Positions 13,919-21,665 of a DNA stretch of 36,835 bases are shown one piece after another. Location of the stretch: positions 1 to 36,835 of the IMG/VR virus record IMGVR_UViG_3300008464_000003. The stretch is one strand, 5' to 3'. The notes below the pieces were generated by a model. The model did not search any database, was not told the DNA's origin, and saw only the letters and a list, made by a program, of their open reading frames with translations. This DNA is from a virus. The stretch's first letter is position 1; each line of letters starts with the position of its first letter. The position numbers and the translations under genes are program-made.

Positions 13919-14857
13919 ATGACTACTCAAACTTTAGCAGAAGCTAAAAAATTAATCCAAGACGATCTTGTTGCAGGTGTTGCAGAAGATATCTTTACAA
14001 CCTCACCTATCTGGAATGTAATGCCGTGGACTTCTACAGCAGGTCAAGCAATTCTAGTTAACCGTGAAGGCATCTTAGGTACGGCACAACATTTAGCTGT
14101 TGGCTCAACTATCACAGCGAAAGCGGCAGCAACATTCGTGCAAGATAGCTATTCACATACAACCACAATCGGTGATGCTGAATTAAACGGCTTGGTTAAA
14201 GCTACCTCTGCATCTGGTGGTGTTGACCAAATGGCTGTTGAGATTAGCTCTAAAGCTAAATCAGTAGGTCGCTTACTGCAAACAGGTCGTGCAACTGGTG
14301 ACGGTACAGGCGCTAATATGAATTCGCTTCATACTTTGGTTGATGCAACTCAATATACCAGCGCTTCAGCAGGTCAGGCATTAAGCTTTGAATTGCTAGA
14401 TGAATTACTAGATTTGGTTAAGGCTAAAGATGGCGAAGTTGATTACATCGAATTACCTAGCCGTACGTTACGTTCATATCGCACACTTGTTCGTGCTTTA
14501 GGTGGCGTTAATGAAACGATGGCATTCGATATGGGTAATGGTCGTACACGTAATATTGATGTTTATAACGGCATTCCAATGTTCCAAAACGATTACTTGT
14601 CAATTGCTGAAACTGCCAACGGTGCAGCCTTAACAGGTGGCGCGTTAACATCTATCTACGCTGGTTGTTTTGATGATGGCTCAAGCAAAATTGGTCAAGC
14701 GATGATTTACCCTGACGGTACTCCGATTGGTATTGACGTTTCTATGGTTGGTCTTGCTGAAGCGAAAGACGAAGAGATTGCACGTGTTAAGTCTTACAGT
14801 AACTTTGTAAACTTTAACCGCCGTGGCCTTGCTCGTTTACCTTCAATCAACAACTAG
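13919..14857 (+). CDS. major capsid protein (HK97 fold)
   Basis: A 312-residue coat protein. Features: N-terminal arm (TLAEAKKLIQDDLVAGVAED), ending in IWNVMPW; P-domain/spine region with TAGQAILVNREGILGT; an A-domain stretch DYIELPSRTLRSYRTLV; then VYNGIPMFQNDYL, and a C-terminal strand with SYSNFVNFNRRGLARL. It has no N-terminal delta domain, in keeping with the separate scaffold gene. Base use is more even and Ala/Thr-rich, as expected of a highly expressed gene. A terminator follows. Confidence 0.92.
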   Translation: MTTQTLAEAKKLIQDDLVAGVAEDIFTTSPIWNVMPWTSTAGQAILVNREGILGTAQHLAVGSTITAKAAATFVQDSYSHTTTIGDAELNGLVKATSASGGVDQMAVEISSKAKSVGRLLQTGRATGDGTGANMNSLHTLVDATQYTSASAGQALSFELLDELLDLVKAKDGEVDYIELPSRTLRSYRTLVRALGGVNETMAFDMGNGRTRNIDVYNGIPMFQNDYLSIAETANGAALTGGALTSIYAGCFDDGSSKIGQAMIYPDGTPIGIDVSMVGLAEAKDEEIARVKSYSNFVNFNRRGLARLPSINN

Positions 14858-14875
14858 AAATTAGTTGGTATTTAG

Positions 14876-14898
14876 AAGCGATTCATTGAGTCGCTTTT
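14876..14898 (+). terminator. rho-independent terminator after the capsid gene
   Basis: AAGCGAT (14876-14882) pairs with GTCGCTT (14890-14896) across a 7-base loop with one G-U pair, and TTTT ends at 14898. It lies 19 bases after the capsid stop. It could be partial, leaving some read-through to connector genes and giving the coat protein a surplus of mRNA. Confidence 0.65.
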
Positions 14899-14925
14899 AT
14901 AATATTAATCAATGGATAAAGCAGA

Positions 14926-15165
14926 ATGACTGAATCAAAAGTAGCACACTTCAAACTTAAACAAAAAAACCATGCTGGCGATGATCCATATTACGCTGGT
15001 ACAGGTTCATACTTCGGGCTTCACTTTGAACAAACTGGCGAAGAGTTAGTTGCTAGTGGTGACGAGAAAGATTTTGAATCATTAGTGAAAGCCAAGAAGA
15101 TTACCAAACTTAGTGCTAACGCTTTGAAAGAATTAAAAGCAGAAGCCAAAGAAGCGGAAGAATAA
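14926..15165 (+). CDS. hypothetical head-region protein
   Basis: A 79-residue protein beginning MTESKVAHFKLKQ. An SH3-like or small beta domain seems likely in residues 8-60 (FKLKQKNHAGD, GLHFEQTGEELVASG), with a C-terminal charged helix (LKELKAEAKEAEE). Small proteins placed between capsid and connectors are often head-decoration or head-closure factors; which one cannot be told. Confidence 0.7.
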   Translation: MTESKVAHFKLKQKNHAGDDPYYAGTGSYFGLHFEQTGEELVASGDEKDFESLVKAKKITKLSANALKELKAEAKEAEE

Positions 15166-15168
15166 TAT

Positions 15169-15450
15169 ATGGGCGTTCTAAGCATTGATCATAACTTTGC
15201 CGTTGATGGTAGTAGTGAGTCTTGGAACGTTCCCGTTTCTAATCAGTACATGTTTTATGCCGTAGGTGATTTTGGAAATGGCTGTTTATCGCTGGAGTCA
15301 TTGCCTAACGGTTTGGGTGATGATTGGTTTACTGTTGATCAACTAACTAAGCCTGGTAGATTAATTCGATACTTAGTAAGCGGCGAAAAAGTTAGATTAA
15401 GACTAATCAATGCCACTAATCCAGATGTTAACGCAGGTATTAGACAATGA
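15169..15450 (+). CDS. small beta-sandwich-like head protein
   Basis: A 93-residue protein beginning MGVLSIDHNFAVDGSSES. Alternating strands and a closing motif VRLRLINATNPDVNAGIRQ suggest a small beta sandwich. It starts three bases after the previous stop and overlaps the next gene by four bases. Possible decoration or connector-associated protein. It shares a loose pattern with the 75-residue gene at 7110. Confidence 0.65.
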   Translation: MGVLSIDHNFAVDGSSESWNVPVSNQYMFYAVGDFGNGCLSLESLPNGLGDDWFTVDQLTKPGRLIRYLVSGEKVRLRLINATNPDVNAGIRQ

Positions 15451-16256
15451 CCGAAAGCACTCAGCACGACAAAGAAGGCTTGCCAGATTATTTAATAGAA
15501 ACCAGTGGCAGGGGCAATTCAGCATTAAAGATATTCATGCAAGATCAAACGTCCTTCCCTCTGTCTGTTCCTTTACTCCAAGAAAGGAACGCCGCAACTC
15601 TAGCTATTGATGCTGTATTGGGTAGTCGAGATGTAACTCTTGTTGTTGGTCACAACGCTATAGTTGGTGATATATTGGAAATAGCACAGATTGCCACTGG
15701 TACGTTTTTGCAATCAGAAATAACCAATGTAAATGTAAATGTTATCACACTAGATCAACCTGTTAACTTTCCATATTTAACTACTGATGCAGTAGTCGTA
15801 TCAAGTAGAGAGATGGGCGTTAATGGCGCGATAACACCTCAAGTATTTTCTATACTTCCTTTACCAACACAAAAAGGCGACATGGTAAGGGTTACTTTTG
15901 AGATTCAAGATGACTCAGACATGGATTTTACAACATTCGGCGGGTCTGCAAAGTTACTTAATGGATGTGTTCTCAGAATAAAAAACGGCGATGGAACGTT
16001 TAGGAATATTTTCAACTTTAAAGGTAATGGAGATATTATAAATCAGTGTTTCGATCATTCCTTTTTACTGCCAAAGCAAGGTGGCTCAATAAGAGGGTTT
16101 ACAGCGAGACTGACATGGGGTGGGCAATCAAAGCATGGTGTGGTAATTCGCTTAGACGGCTCTTTAAGTGAAGAGTTACAAGTCGTAATACAAGATGACT
16201 TATCTGGCTTGACTAGATTTAGAATGATAGCCCAGGGGCATGAGTTACAGGAATAG
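15447..16256 (+). CDS. hypothetical virion structural protein
   Basis: A 269-residue protein with a charged N-terminus and a long beta-rich body. It contains VGHNAIVGDILEIAQIATGTF at about residues 72-92 and a jelly-roll-like second half (VRVTFEIQDDSDMDFTTFGG, then NFKGNGDIINQCFDHSF, LRLDG-type turns). Coupled to the preceding gene by an ATGA overlap. Its place between capsid and head-tail adaptor suggests a head fibre or decoration protein (inference). No named family recognised. Confidence 0.65.
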   Translation: MTESTQHDKEGLPDYLIETSGRGNSALKIFMQDQTSFPLSVPLLQERNAATLAIDAVLGSRDVTLVVGHNAIVGDILEIAQIATGTFLQSEITNVNVNVITLDQPVNFPYLTTDAVVVSSREMGVNGAITPQVFSILPLPTQKGDMVRVTFEIQDDSDMDFTTFGGSAKLLNGCVLRIKNGDGTFRNIFNFKGNGDIINQCFDHSFLLPKQGGSIRGFTARLTWGGQSKHGVVIRLDGSLSEELQVVIQDDLSGLTRFRMIAQGHELQE

Positions 16257-16258
16257 TT

Positions 16259-16741
16259 ATGTTAATAATTGAAGATGGCACACAGGTAGCGAACTCAAAC
16301 AGCTTTGTTACTGATTTAGAATATACGACCTATGCAACGCTTAAGGGTTTAACTATTGGCGTAGATGCAGCAGCAAGGAAAATTGATTTGCTTGCGGGTA
16401 TGGATTATATCCTATCGCAAGAGGATTGCCTGCAAGGTCGCAGAGTATCAAGTACTCAATCGGTAATGTTTCCTCGTGTTGGTGTTTACTTATTTGGTTA
16501 CGCTGTTAACTCTGATGTTATTCATGATTATGTTAAGAATTCACAAATGGAGGCAGCAGCATATAACACTAGCGGCACTCTATTAAGTAATATCGAAACA
16601 ACGAACGTACAACGCGAAAAGGTTGATATTTTAGAGCGAGAATACTTTAAAGGCGGCAAGCGTAGCAATGTCAATTTGCAGCGCGTTAATGCTTACCTTG
16701 AGCCATTACTCGAAGATACTAATAAACTGGTTAGAACATAA
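16259..16741 (+). CDS. head-tail adaptor (annotated in relatives as DnaT-like)
   Basis: A 160-residue protein. The opening MLIIEDGTQVANSNSFVTDLEY plus AARKIDLLAGMDYIL matches a phage family often labelled putative DnaT-like ssDNA-binding protein, whose genomic place is that of a gp6-type head-tail adaptor. It is helical, with a QGRRVSSTQSVMFPRVG loop. It would dock beneath the portal. It has a one-base overlap with the next gene. Confidence 0.75.
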   Translation: MLIIEDGTQVANSNSFVTDLEYTTYATLKGLTIGVDAAARKIDLLAGMDYILSQEDCLQGRRVSSTQSVMFPRVGVYLFGYAVNSDVIHDYVKNSQMEAAAYNTSGTLLSNIETTNVQREKVDILEREYFKGGKRSNVNLQRVNAYLEPLLEDTNKLVRT

Positions 16742-17094
16742 TGAGCTTAGATTTATCGGAAGTAGCAACAGAGCTAATGAAATCATTAGGAGATGAAGTC
16801 TATATAACTATCACCCGTAAATCAGGCGGTACATTTGACCCTGTTGCTGGTGAAACTACCGGCGAGGTTGCTAATATATTACCCGCTACCGGCGTAGTAA
16901 CTAAGCTAGATAGTCGATTAATTGACGGTACACGAATAAAAGCTAACGATAAAATGATTCTGCTCGACAAGGAAGTCACTCCCGTTTATACGGATTTAAT
17001 CACATTTGCAGGTGTTGATCATACTATCGTTGATATAGATGAGTTGAACCATGCCGGTATTGCCCAGTTATGGAAGGTTATATGTCGTGGCTAA
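16741..17094 (+). CDS. head closure / stopper protein
   Basis: A 117-residue protein: an N-terminal helix (LSEVATELMKSL) followed by strands (VYITITRKSGG, KANDKMILLDKEVTPVYTD, HTIVDIDELN). Size, fold pattern and position between adaptor and HK97 gp10-like gene fit the SPP1 gp16-type stopper that keeps packaged DNA inside. Its end overlaps the next start by eight bases. Confidence 0.65.
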   Translation: MSLDLSEVATELMKSLGDEVYITITRKSGGTFDPVAGETTGEVANILPATGVVTKLDSRLIDGTRIKANDKMILLDKEVTPVYTDLITFAGVDHTIVDIDELNHAGIAQLWKVICRG

Positions 17095-17533
17095 ATTAGT
17101 AAGTATGAGCAGCCTAAGTGATGAGCTATCAAAAGCCTTAGACAGTACCAGCGTTGAGGTTAAAGCGAGAGCTAACACAGCGTTGCGTGTTGCACTGATA
17201 AAGACTTGGGGTAAAATTATCAGAATGACCCCTGTTGATAGCGGTAGGGCGCGAAGCAATTGGTTTATTGGTTTGAGTGCAGGTAGTGAAGTTAGCGCGG
17301 TAAATCGTAGACGTGGCCCGCAATACATTGATAGGAATTTGCCGCAAGACTTACTGACTAATAAAGTATTTATGTATAACAATTTACCCTACATAGAAAC
17401 ATTAGAGTTCGGTGGTTATGGTGAAGGACCTAAAACAGCGGGTGGATTTTCAACCCAGGCGCCTCAAGGCTTCGTTAGAATATCCTTGCTAGGCTGGGGT
17501 AGAGCATTAAAGAAAGCATTTAAGGTAGCGTAA
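17087..17533 (+). CDS. HK97 gp10-like neck/tail completion protein
   Basis: A 148-residue protein. I choose GTG at 17087, with GGAAGG nine bases upstream and an eight-base overlap with the previous gene; an in-frame ATG at 17105 lacks a ribosome site. The motif MTPVDSGRARSNWFIG at about residues 56-71 and PYIETLEFGGYG at about 110-121 are typical of the HK97 gp10 family. It belongs to the neck connecting head and tail. A homing endonuclease gene lies immediately beyond it on the other strand. Confidence 0.8.
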   Translation: MAKLVSMSSLSDELSKALDSTSVEVKARANTALRVALIKTWGKIIRMTPVDSGRARSNWFIGLSAGSEVSAVNRRRGPQYIDRNLPQDLLTNKVFMYNNLPYIETLEFGGYGEGPKTAGGFSTQAPQGFVRISLLGWGRALKKAFKVA

Positions 17534-17616
17534 TGGCATATTTAGGTGGATCTACTCCAGCCTTGGTGGTGTTCGCTTTCTCCGCTACTAACTCTATACA
17601 TATCCCTTATGTTTAG
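17533..17616 (+). pseudogene. stranded start of tail-terminator gene (interrupted)
   Basis: TAATG at 17531-17535 overlaps the previous stop exactly as other gene junctions here do. It opens MAYLGG before running 27 codons into the antisense of the endonuclease gene. The intact downstream gene at 18348 starts MSYLSIH. The simplest reading is that the endonuclease DNA entered at this start and a new start now serves the tail-terminator gene. Inference from junction geometry and the matching first residues. Confidence 0.45.
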
Positions 17617-18201
17617 GTTGTTTTTCCTGCTAAACTCAGCAAGATTATAAACTTCAACAGAATCACCATTAGGGCCGATAAACTTATAGTGTTTAGCCGC
17701 CGCCTTTATTGAATTATCTGTCTTGCTTACAAATAGGCAGGTGCTTGGTGAATACACCCTGTTACCATCTATTTTTATATCTTTATCTAAGTGTTGGCCG
17801 TTAATGTAGTTTTCATCAAACCAACAAGCAAAGTTTTGAAAGTTGTGCCACTCATCGCATACGGTGCAGTCGATGTATGAAGGGCGTCTTTCGTGTAGCT
17901 CTATCGAGTAGCACCTCGTTATCATTGCGGACCAAATACTATACGCCTTGGTTTTAATGCCGTTAACTGATGGCTTATAGTTACCCTCGCCAATAAATCC
18001 GACACCGCAAGATGACGGAATGGTTAAGTCTTTTACGCCACCCTTCCTTATGTTATCAGATGTTGCGATTGTGGAGTATTTGGTCTTAATAAACTGAACA
18101 GTAACATTGTTTTTTTTAGCGTAATCGACAATACGTAAATCACCATAGTTGTTAGTTTTGTGTACAGTTCCCGCGATCATGTCTTTTGGTGTGGATTTCA
18201 T
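17542..18201 (-). CDS. homing endonuclease-like protein (HNH/NUMOD type)
   Basis: A 219-residue protein of a widespread free-standing phage endonuclease type. Seen: an N-terminal domain with NNYGDLRIVDY and IRKGGVKD (residues 18-59); a core with YSIWSAMITRCY, CTVCDEWHNFQNFACWF, LDKDIKIDGNRVYSPSTC; and a C-terminal repeat FIGPNGDSVEVYNLAEF...MYRVSSGE...HHQGW that looks like a NUMOD DNA-binding unit. It would cut a cognate gene lacking the insert and spread by repair. Leftward orientation inside the rightward neck operon and its own flanking hairpins mark it as an intruder. Confidence 0.75.
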   Translation of the reverse strand: MKSTPKDMIAGTVHKTNNYGDLRIVDYAKKNNVTVQFIKTKYSTIATSDNIRKGGVKDLTIPSSCGVGFIGEGNYKPSVNGIKTKAYSIWSAMITRCYSIELHERRPSYIDCTVCDEWHNFQNFACWFDENYINGQHLDKDIKIDGNRVYSPSTCLFVSKTDNSIKAAAKHYKFIGPNGDSVEVYNLAEFSRKNNLNIRDMYRVSSGESEHHQGWSRST

Positions 18202-18255
18202 AATTACCTCGTAGTAATTGCTCGTAAATGAAGTTTTGCACCAACCAGTTACGAG
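18202..18255. repeat. two nested inverted repeats beside the endonuclease start
   Basis: AATTAC/GTAATT (18202-18207, 18214-18219) contains the endonuclease ribosome site in its loop and stem. CTCGTAA/TTACGAG (18221-18227, 18249-18255) lies just upstream of it. The first could mask the ribosome site and hold the endonuclease low; the second could be an operator or an insertion-edge signature. Confidence 0.45.
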
Positions 18256-18286
18256 TTCAGGTATTCAGCCGCTAAGCCTAGGTGCA

Positions 18287-18315
18287 TTACCAATATATCA
18301 CAACTGTGTTAGAAT
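18287..18315 (+). promoter_or_regulatory. predicted promoter for tail genes after the endonuclease
   Basis: TTACCA (18287-18292), a 17-base spacer and TAGAAT (18310-18315) form a fair sigma-70-type promoter 32 bases before the tail-terminator ATG. It would restore rightward transcription after the reversed endonuclease gene. Confidence 0.5.
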
Positions 18316-18347
18316 ACTAATATAAAAACATTTATGGTGACTATATA

Positions 18348-18758
18348 ATGAGCTACTTGAGTATTCACAAGGCGTTAACTCAATCAGTTATTGATTTAGC
18401 TCTAGGCTTACCGGTAGCTTATGAGAATAGCGACTTTAACCCTGAAGTAGATGGTGGGGATCATTTTATAAAGATTGATATTTTATACGACGAGCAAAAC
18501 ACTGTTACAAAAACAGGGCTTGATGATGTTGACGGGTTCTTGCAGATAACTAGCAGGGTTAAATCTGGCACTAGTGTAAAAGCTATGTATGATTTAGTTG
18601 ATACGCTCAACGCTGCATATCCTCACGCTAAACAATTCACAGCAGGCACACAGGTTATAAACATTCAAAACATCGCGGTTAATAAGCGGAATAATATCAA
18701 TGGCTGGTATACTACCGATTTCACTATCAATTTCTGGACTGATTTAACGCGAGCTTAA
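18348..18758 (+). CDS. tail terminator protein (DUF4128-like)
   Basis: A 136-residue protein. The pattern MSYLSIHKALTQSVIDLA...LPVAYENSDFNP, followed by strands and a late GWYTTDFTINFW, fits the tail terminator fold that caps the tail tube and joins it to the neck. The ribosome site is weak (ATGGTGA at 18334-18340), unlike neighbouring genes. It probably lost its native coupled start to the endonuclease insertion. Confidence 0.75.
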   Translation: MSYLSIHKALTQSVIDLALGLPVAYENSDFNPEVDGGDHFIKIDILYDEQNTVTKTGLDDVDGFLQITSRVKSGTSVKAMYDLVDTLNAAYPHAKQFTAGTQVINIQNIAVNKRNNINGWYTTDFTINFWTDLTRA

Positions 18759-18803
18759 AACGTGTTAATATTACAATAATTAAACAACTAAAAGGCGTAT
18801 ATT

Positions 18804-19226
18804 ATGTCAGGCGAACTTAACGGCACAGCGATAGTTTTAAACAACACTACTGGAGAGGTTGTTGGACAAGGTGATTTTACTCATACTTTTGGCGGAACTC
18901 CAATCGAGATTGGCAACAAATCAACAGGTGATAATGTCGTGTATCTTGATGGTGAATTAGCCACTAAACAACATATATTTTCTGGTGAACTTACATACAA
19001 TAGCGATGCACAATTCAGAAAGGTTCGCGGCGATGCCTTTACTGGTACGCAAGACACTTACACTTTAACTTATGTAGGCTCTGGTGATGTGACCGATGAG
19101 TCATTTTCTGGTTTGTTTGTGCCTACAGGTCTTAGCGACGCAATACCTATGGGTGCAAAAGTAGCAACCACTCTATCATTTAACTCTAGCGGCGTTGTGA
19201 CCATAGTTGCAGCGGCAGACATTTAA
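18804..19226 (+). CDS. major tail tube protein
   Basis: A 140-residue beta-rich protein beginning MSGELNGTAIVLNNTTGEV. Strands such as KQHIFSGELTYNSDAQFRKV and a C-terminal MGAKVATTLSFNSSGVVTIVAA fit small tail tube proteins, which stack as hexamer rings. It sits between tail terminator and tail chaperone. AAGGCG precedes the ATG. The stop overlaps the chaperone start by one base. Confidence 0.85.
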   Translation: MSGELNGTAIVLNNTTGEVVGQGDFTHTFGGTPIEIGNKSTGDNVVYLDGELATKQHIFSGELTYNSDAQFRKVRGDAFTGTQDTYTLTYVGSGDVTDESFSGLFVPTGLSDAIPMGAKVATTLSFNSSGVVTIVAAADI

Positions 19227-19645
19227 TGATTAAGTTATGCTATGAGGAATATAAGTTCAAGATATCCTTGAATGCGTGTAAAGTATTTTATGATCAAACA
19301 GGTTTAGATTTACAAACTGTTTTTATGAAATACATTGCCCATTGCTCAAAGACTAATGAAATGGGGTTAGCTGAAAGGCTGGTTTCATTTTCTGAGTTAT
19401 ACACTAGAGATATTGCATGTAAAGCATTGCACGCTGTAATTGATGCGGGTTCGGATAGTATACCTCTAGCTGAAATTGAGGACGCTACCTATAGAGTTGG
19501 TTGGTTTGAGAACACAAAAGACGATGATATGAGCGAGCCTTGGCCTATGGTCATGCTTGCAACTGCATTGCAAATCAATGACTACTTTTCGGATAATACC
19601 CATATAAAAAAGCCGGATACCTCGGGTGCTTCGAGTCCGAGGTAG
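19226..19645 (+). CDS. tail assembly chaperone, short (G-like) product
   Basis: A 139-residue helical protein (CKVFYDQTGLDLQTVFMKYI, LVSFSELYTRDIACKALHAVI) ending NTHIKKPDTSGASSPR. It is predicted to bind the tape measure protein and recruit tail tube subunits. Near its end a slippery heptamer lets a share of ribosomes move to the -1 frame, making a longer G-T product of about 207 residues. Normal termination gives this form. Confidence 0.85.
   Translation: MIKLCYEEYKFKISLNACKVFYDQTGLDLQTVFMKYIAHCSKTNEMGLAERLVSFSELYTRDIACKALHAVIDAGSDSIPLAEIEDATYRVGWFENTKDDDMSEPWPMVMLATALQINDYFSDNTHIKKPDTSGASSPR
19606..19644 (+). other. programmed -1 ribosomal frameshift site
   Basis: A AAA AAG (19606-19612) lies in frame as ATA AAA AAG, the X XXY YYZ form. 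Five bases later an 8-bp stem TACCTCGG/CCGAGGTA (19618-19625, 19637-19644) follows. A -1 shift reads from 19612 as GYLGCFESEVGP and on into the 65-residue frame ending at 19848. This is the arrangement of lambda G/GT-type tail chaperones. Confidence 0.9.
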
Positions 19646-19650
19646 GCCCA

Positions 19651-19848
19651 GTGCCGTTTGATTATTGGCAATGGTGGCGAATATCAGTTACAGAATTAAA
19701 TATACAGCCAGAGCAAGCATGGAAGCTTGATTTTGTTGAGATACACAAGCTAATAAACACAAAAAGTTCAGTTAGTGATTTGTCTGTAATGCTTAACTAC
19801 AAAAGAATATTAAACGGGGCGTCAAAAAAATGGCTACAAGATCGTTAG
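19651..19848 (+). CDS. tail assembly chaperone, T-like C-terminal extension
   Basis: A 65-codon frame (from GTG 19651: PFDYWQWWRISVTELNIQPE...) that is reached from the preceding gene by -1 frameshifting. The open frame extends back to 19612, adding 78 residues to the first 129 of the G-like product. A Trp-rich start and a helical rest (LDFVEIHKLINTK) fit the T part that binds tail tube protein. Separate initiation at the GTG (GAGGTAGG upstream) cannot be excluded. It overlaps the tape measure gene by 19 bases. Confidence 0.8.
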   Translation: MPFDYWQWWRISVTELNIQPEQAWKLDFVEIHKLINTKSSVSDLSVMLNYKRILNGASKKWLQDR

Positions 19849-21665
19849 TTGTCGAGTTAGACGCTAAAACAAAAAAACTCGACGCCAAGCTCTCTAAAAC
19901 TGGTGATGGCTTTGATGACTTAGGCAGAAAAGCAAAGTCTACAGACTCATCATTTAGAAGCATGTCAGGCGCTGCCGGTTTAGTTGGTAAGGGCGTCTTA
20001 GCTGTTGGCGCTGCCGCAACAACCGCAACAATCACAATGATAGCACTTTCAAAGGCTGTCGGTGAATACTCCAAAGAGATCAAAATAGCGGCTAACCTAT
20101 CAGGTGTAGCGGTTGAAGAGTTGCAATTAATGGCTCATGCAACGGCAACTGTAGGAATAGGTATTGAGCAGCTTGGCGATATATCAAAAGACACGCGAGA
20201 GAAAATAGGCGACTTCCTAAACACAGGCGGTGGCGGCTTCATGGACTTTGTTGACGCTATGAAGCTCACAAAGAAAGAAGCGCGCGAAGTTGCTGTTGAA
20301 TTCTCTAAAATGTCTGGCCCTGCAATACTTCAAGAGATGGTTAGCCGAATGGAAGATGCTAATGTATCAGCCGTTCAAATGTCACACGCTCTTGAGGGCA
20401 TGGCATCAGATACAACAAAATTAATACCTTTACTCGCAGATAGCGGCGCAGAACTTAACAAGCTAAGCGATGCAGCGGCAAGAGTAACAATCCCCCTTAG
20501 CGATGAAGATATAGATTTATTTATCCGTATGGGCACAAGTACGGATATAGCGGCAGCAGCACTTAAAAGTCTTGGCGAGCAAACACTATTAAGTCTTGGC
20601 GAATCATTTATAAAAGCAGCAGAGGCAGCAGCATTCTTTTTTGCAGCGTTAAACGAAGGTACTGAGGCGCAGAAAACAAAACGATTAGCTGATATAGCAG
20701 AAGAAATAGAACAGATTCAAGAAAATTACGAACATCTTGATAACTGGTTTAATAGGGCAATAAGTAGTGAGGCAGGATTTCAGCAGCAACAAGCAGAAGG
20801 TGCAGAAAAAGTTAATGCGCTACTAAAAGAAAGGGCGCAACTGCAAGAGGATTTAGCAAAAAGCAGGTTCGGAATTGGTGAGGACTCAAGCGATGGCGCT
20901 GGTGGTGGAGCCGGTGAAGTCATACCTGGCTCGGTTAAATCAGCTGACGATAATGCAAGCGCAATACAGGCAATAAAAGATAGATTCAAAAGCGAAGAAG
21001 AGTTACTAACTGAGAAATTTGAGCGCGAGCTTGAGATGATTGGCGAAAACAATGAGCTAAAACTACAGTTAGAAAATGAATATGTAGACGCGTTATTTGA
21101 AATTACTGAAGCATCAGATGCTAGGGTTGCAGATGCAGCGGCGAGGGCAGAAAAAAAACGAGTTAAACAGGCAAAAAAGGATAACAAGGACGAGTTAAAA
21201 GACAAAAAAAACATGGAGCTACAAAAGCTAAATAACCAAGAGGCCGCCATAGGGTTAGGTAAGGCTTTAAATGAGTCGTTACTTGGTGATAACAAAGCAG
21301 TCGCAGCAGGTTTGATAATTGCAGATACCGCTGTAGGTATATCGAAGAGCTTATCAATTAGTCCTTACGATTATGTGAATGTAGGTATTATTGCTGCAAC
21401 TGGGGCTTTAAATTTAGCTAACGCATTAGGAGCAAGCAAAGGTGGCGGCTCCATATCAACTGGCGCATCTGGCGGCGGCTCTGGCGCTCCTCCTGTAGCA
21501 TCGCAACCTGATTTCCAGCAAGAAACAACGGGTCTTGAGTTTACTGATTCTGAAGCGGGCGGCTCTCAAACAAATACTATCAACTTCGGCACTGACTCAG
21601 GTGATGATTTAATTGACGCTATAGCCGCAGCACTAAATAAAGCACAAGTAGAAGGGCGCACTTAA
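19830..21665 (+). CDS. tail tape measure protein
   Basis: A 611-residue protein. Residues 1-50 are charged helix (VVELDAKTKKLDAKLSKTGD). A hydrophobic stretch at about 50-75 (GLVGKGVLAVGAAATTATIT) follows, then KIAANLSGVAVEELQLMAHA, typical of phage tape measures. Long charged coiled coils occupy about 280-480 and a second hydrophobic stretch lies at about 490-535. The end is Gly/Ser-rich. At roughly 1.5 angstrom per residue it predicts a tail of about 90 nm, a siphovirus. It sets tail length and helps DNA entry. Confidence 0.92.
   Translation: MATRSLVVELDAKTKKLDAKLSKTGDGFDDLGRKAKSTDSSFRSMSGAAGLVGKGVLAVGAAATTATITMIALSKAVGEYSKEIKIAANLSGVAVEELQLMAHATATVGIGIEQLGDISKDTREKIGDFLNTGGGGFMDFVDAMKLTKKEAREVAVEFSKMSGPAILQEMVSRMEDANVSAVQMSHALEGMASDTTKLIPLLADSGAELNKLSDAAARVTIPLSDEDIDLFIRMGTSTDIAAAALKSLGEQTLLSLGESFIKAAEAAAFFFAALNEGTEAQKTKRLADIAEEIEQIQENYEHLDNWFNRAISSEAGFQQQQAEGAEKVNALLKERAQLQEDLAKSRFGIGEDSSDGAGGGAGEVIPGSVKSADDNASAIQAIKDRFKSEEELLTEKFERELEMIGENNELKLQLENEYVDALFEITEASDARVADAAARAEKKRVKQAKKDNKDELKDKKNMELQKLNNQEAAIGLGKALNESLLGDNKAVAAGLIIADTAVGISKSLSISPYDYVNVGIIAATGALNLANALGASKGGGSISTGASGGGSGAPPVASQPDFQQETTGLEFTDSEAGGSQTNTINFGTDSGDDLIDAIAAALNKAQVEGRT

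Noticed and set aside
20780-21295. Long 171-codon leftward frame rich in Ser and Phe opposite the tape measure gene.
   Set aside because: It is the antisense of the coiled-coil region; low complexity Ser/Leu/Phe is the usual shadow of Lys/Glu/Ala-rich coding.
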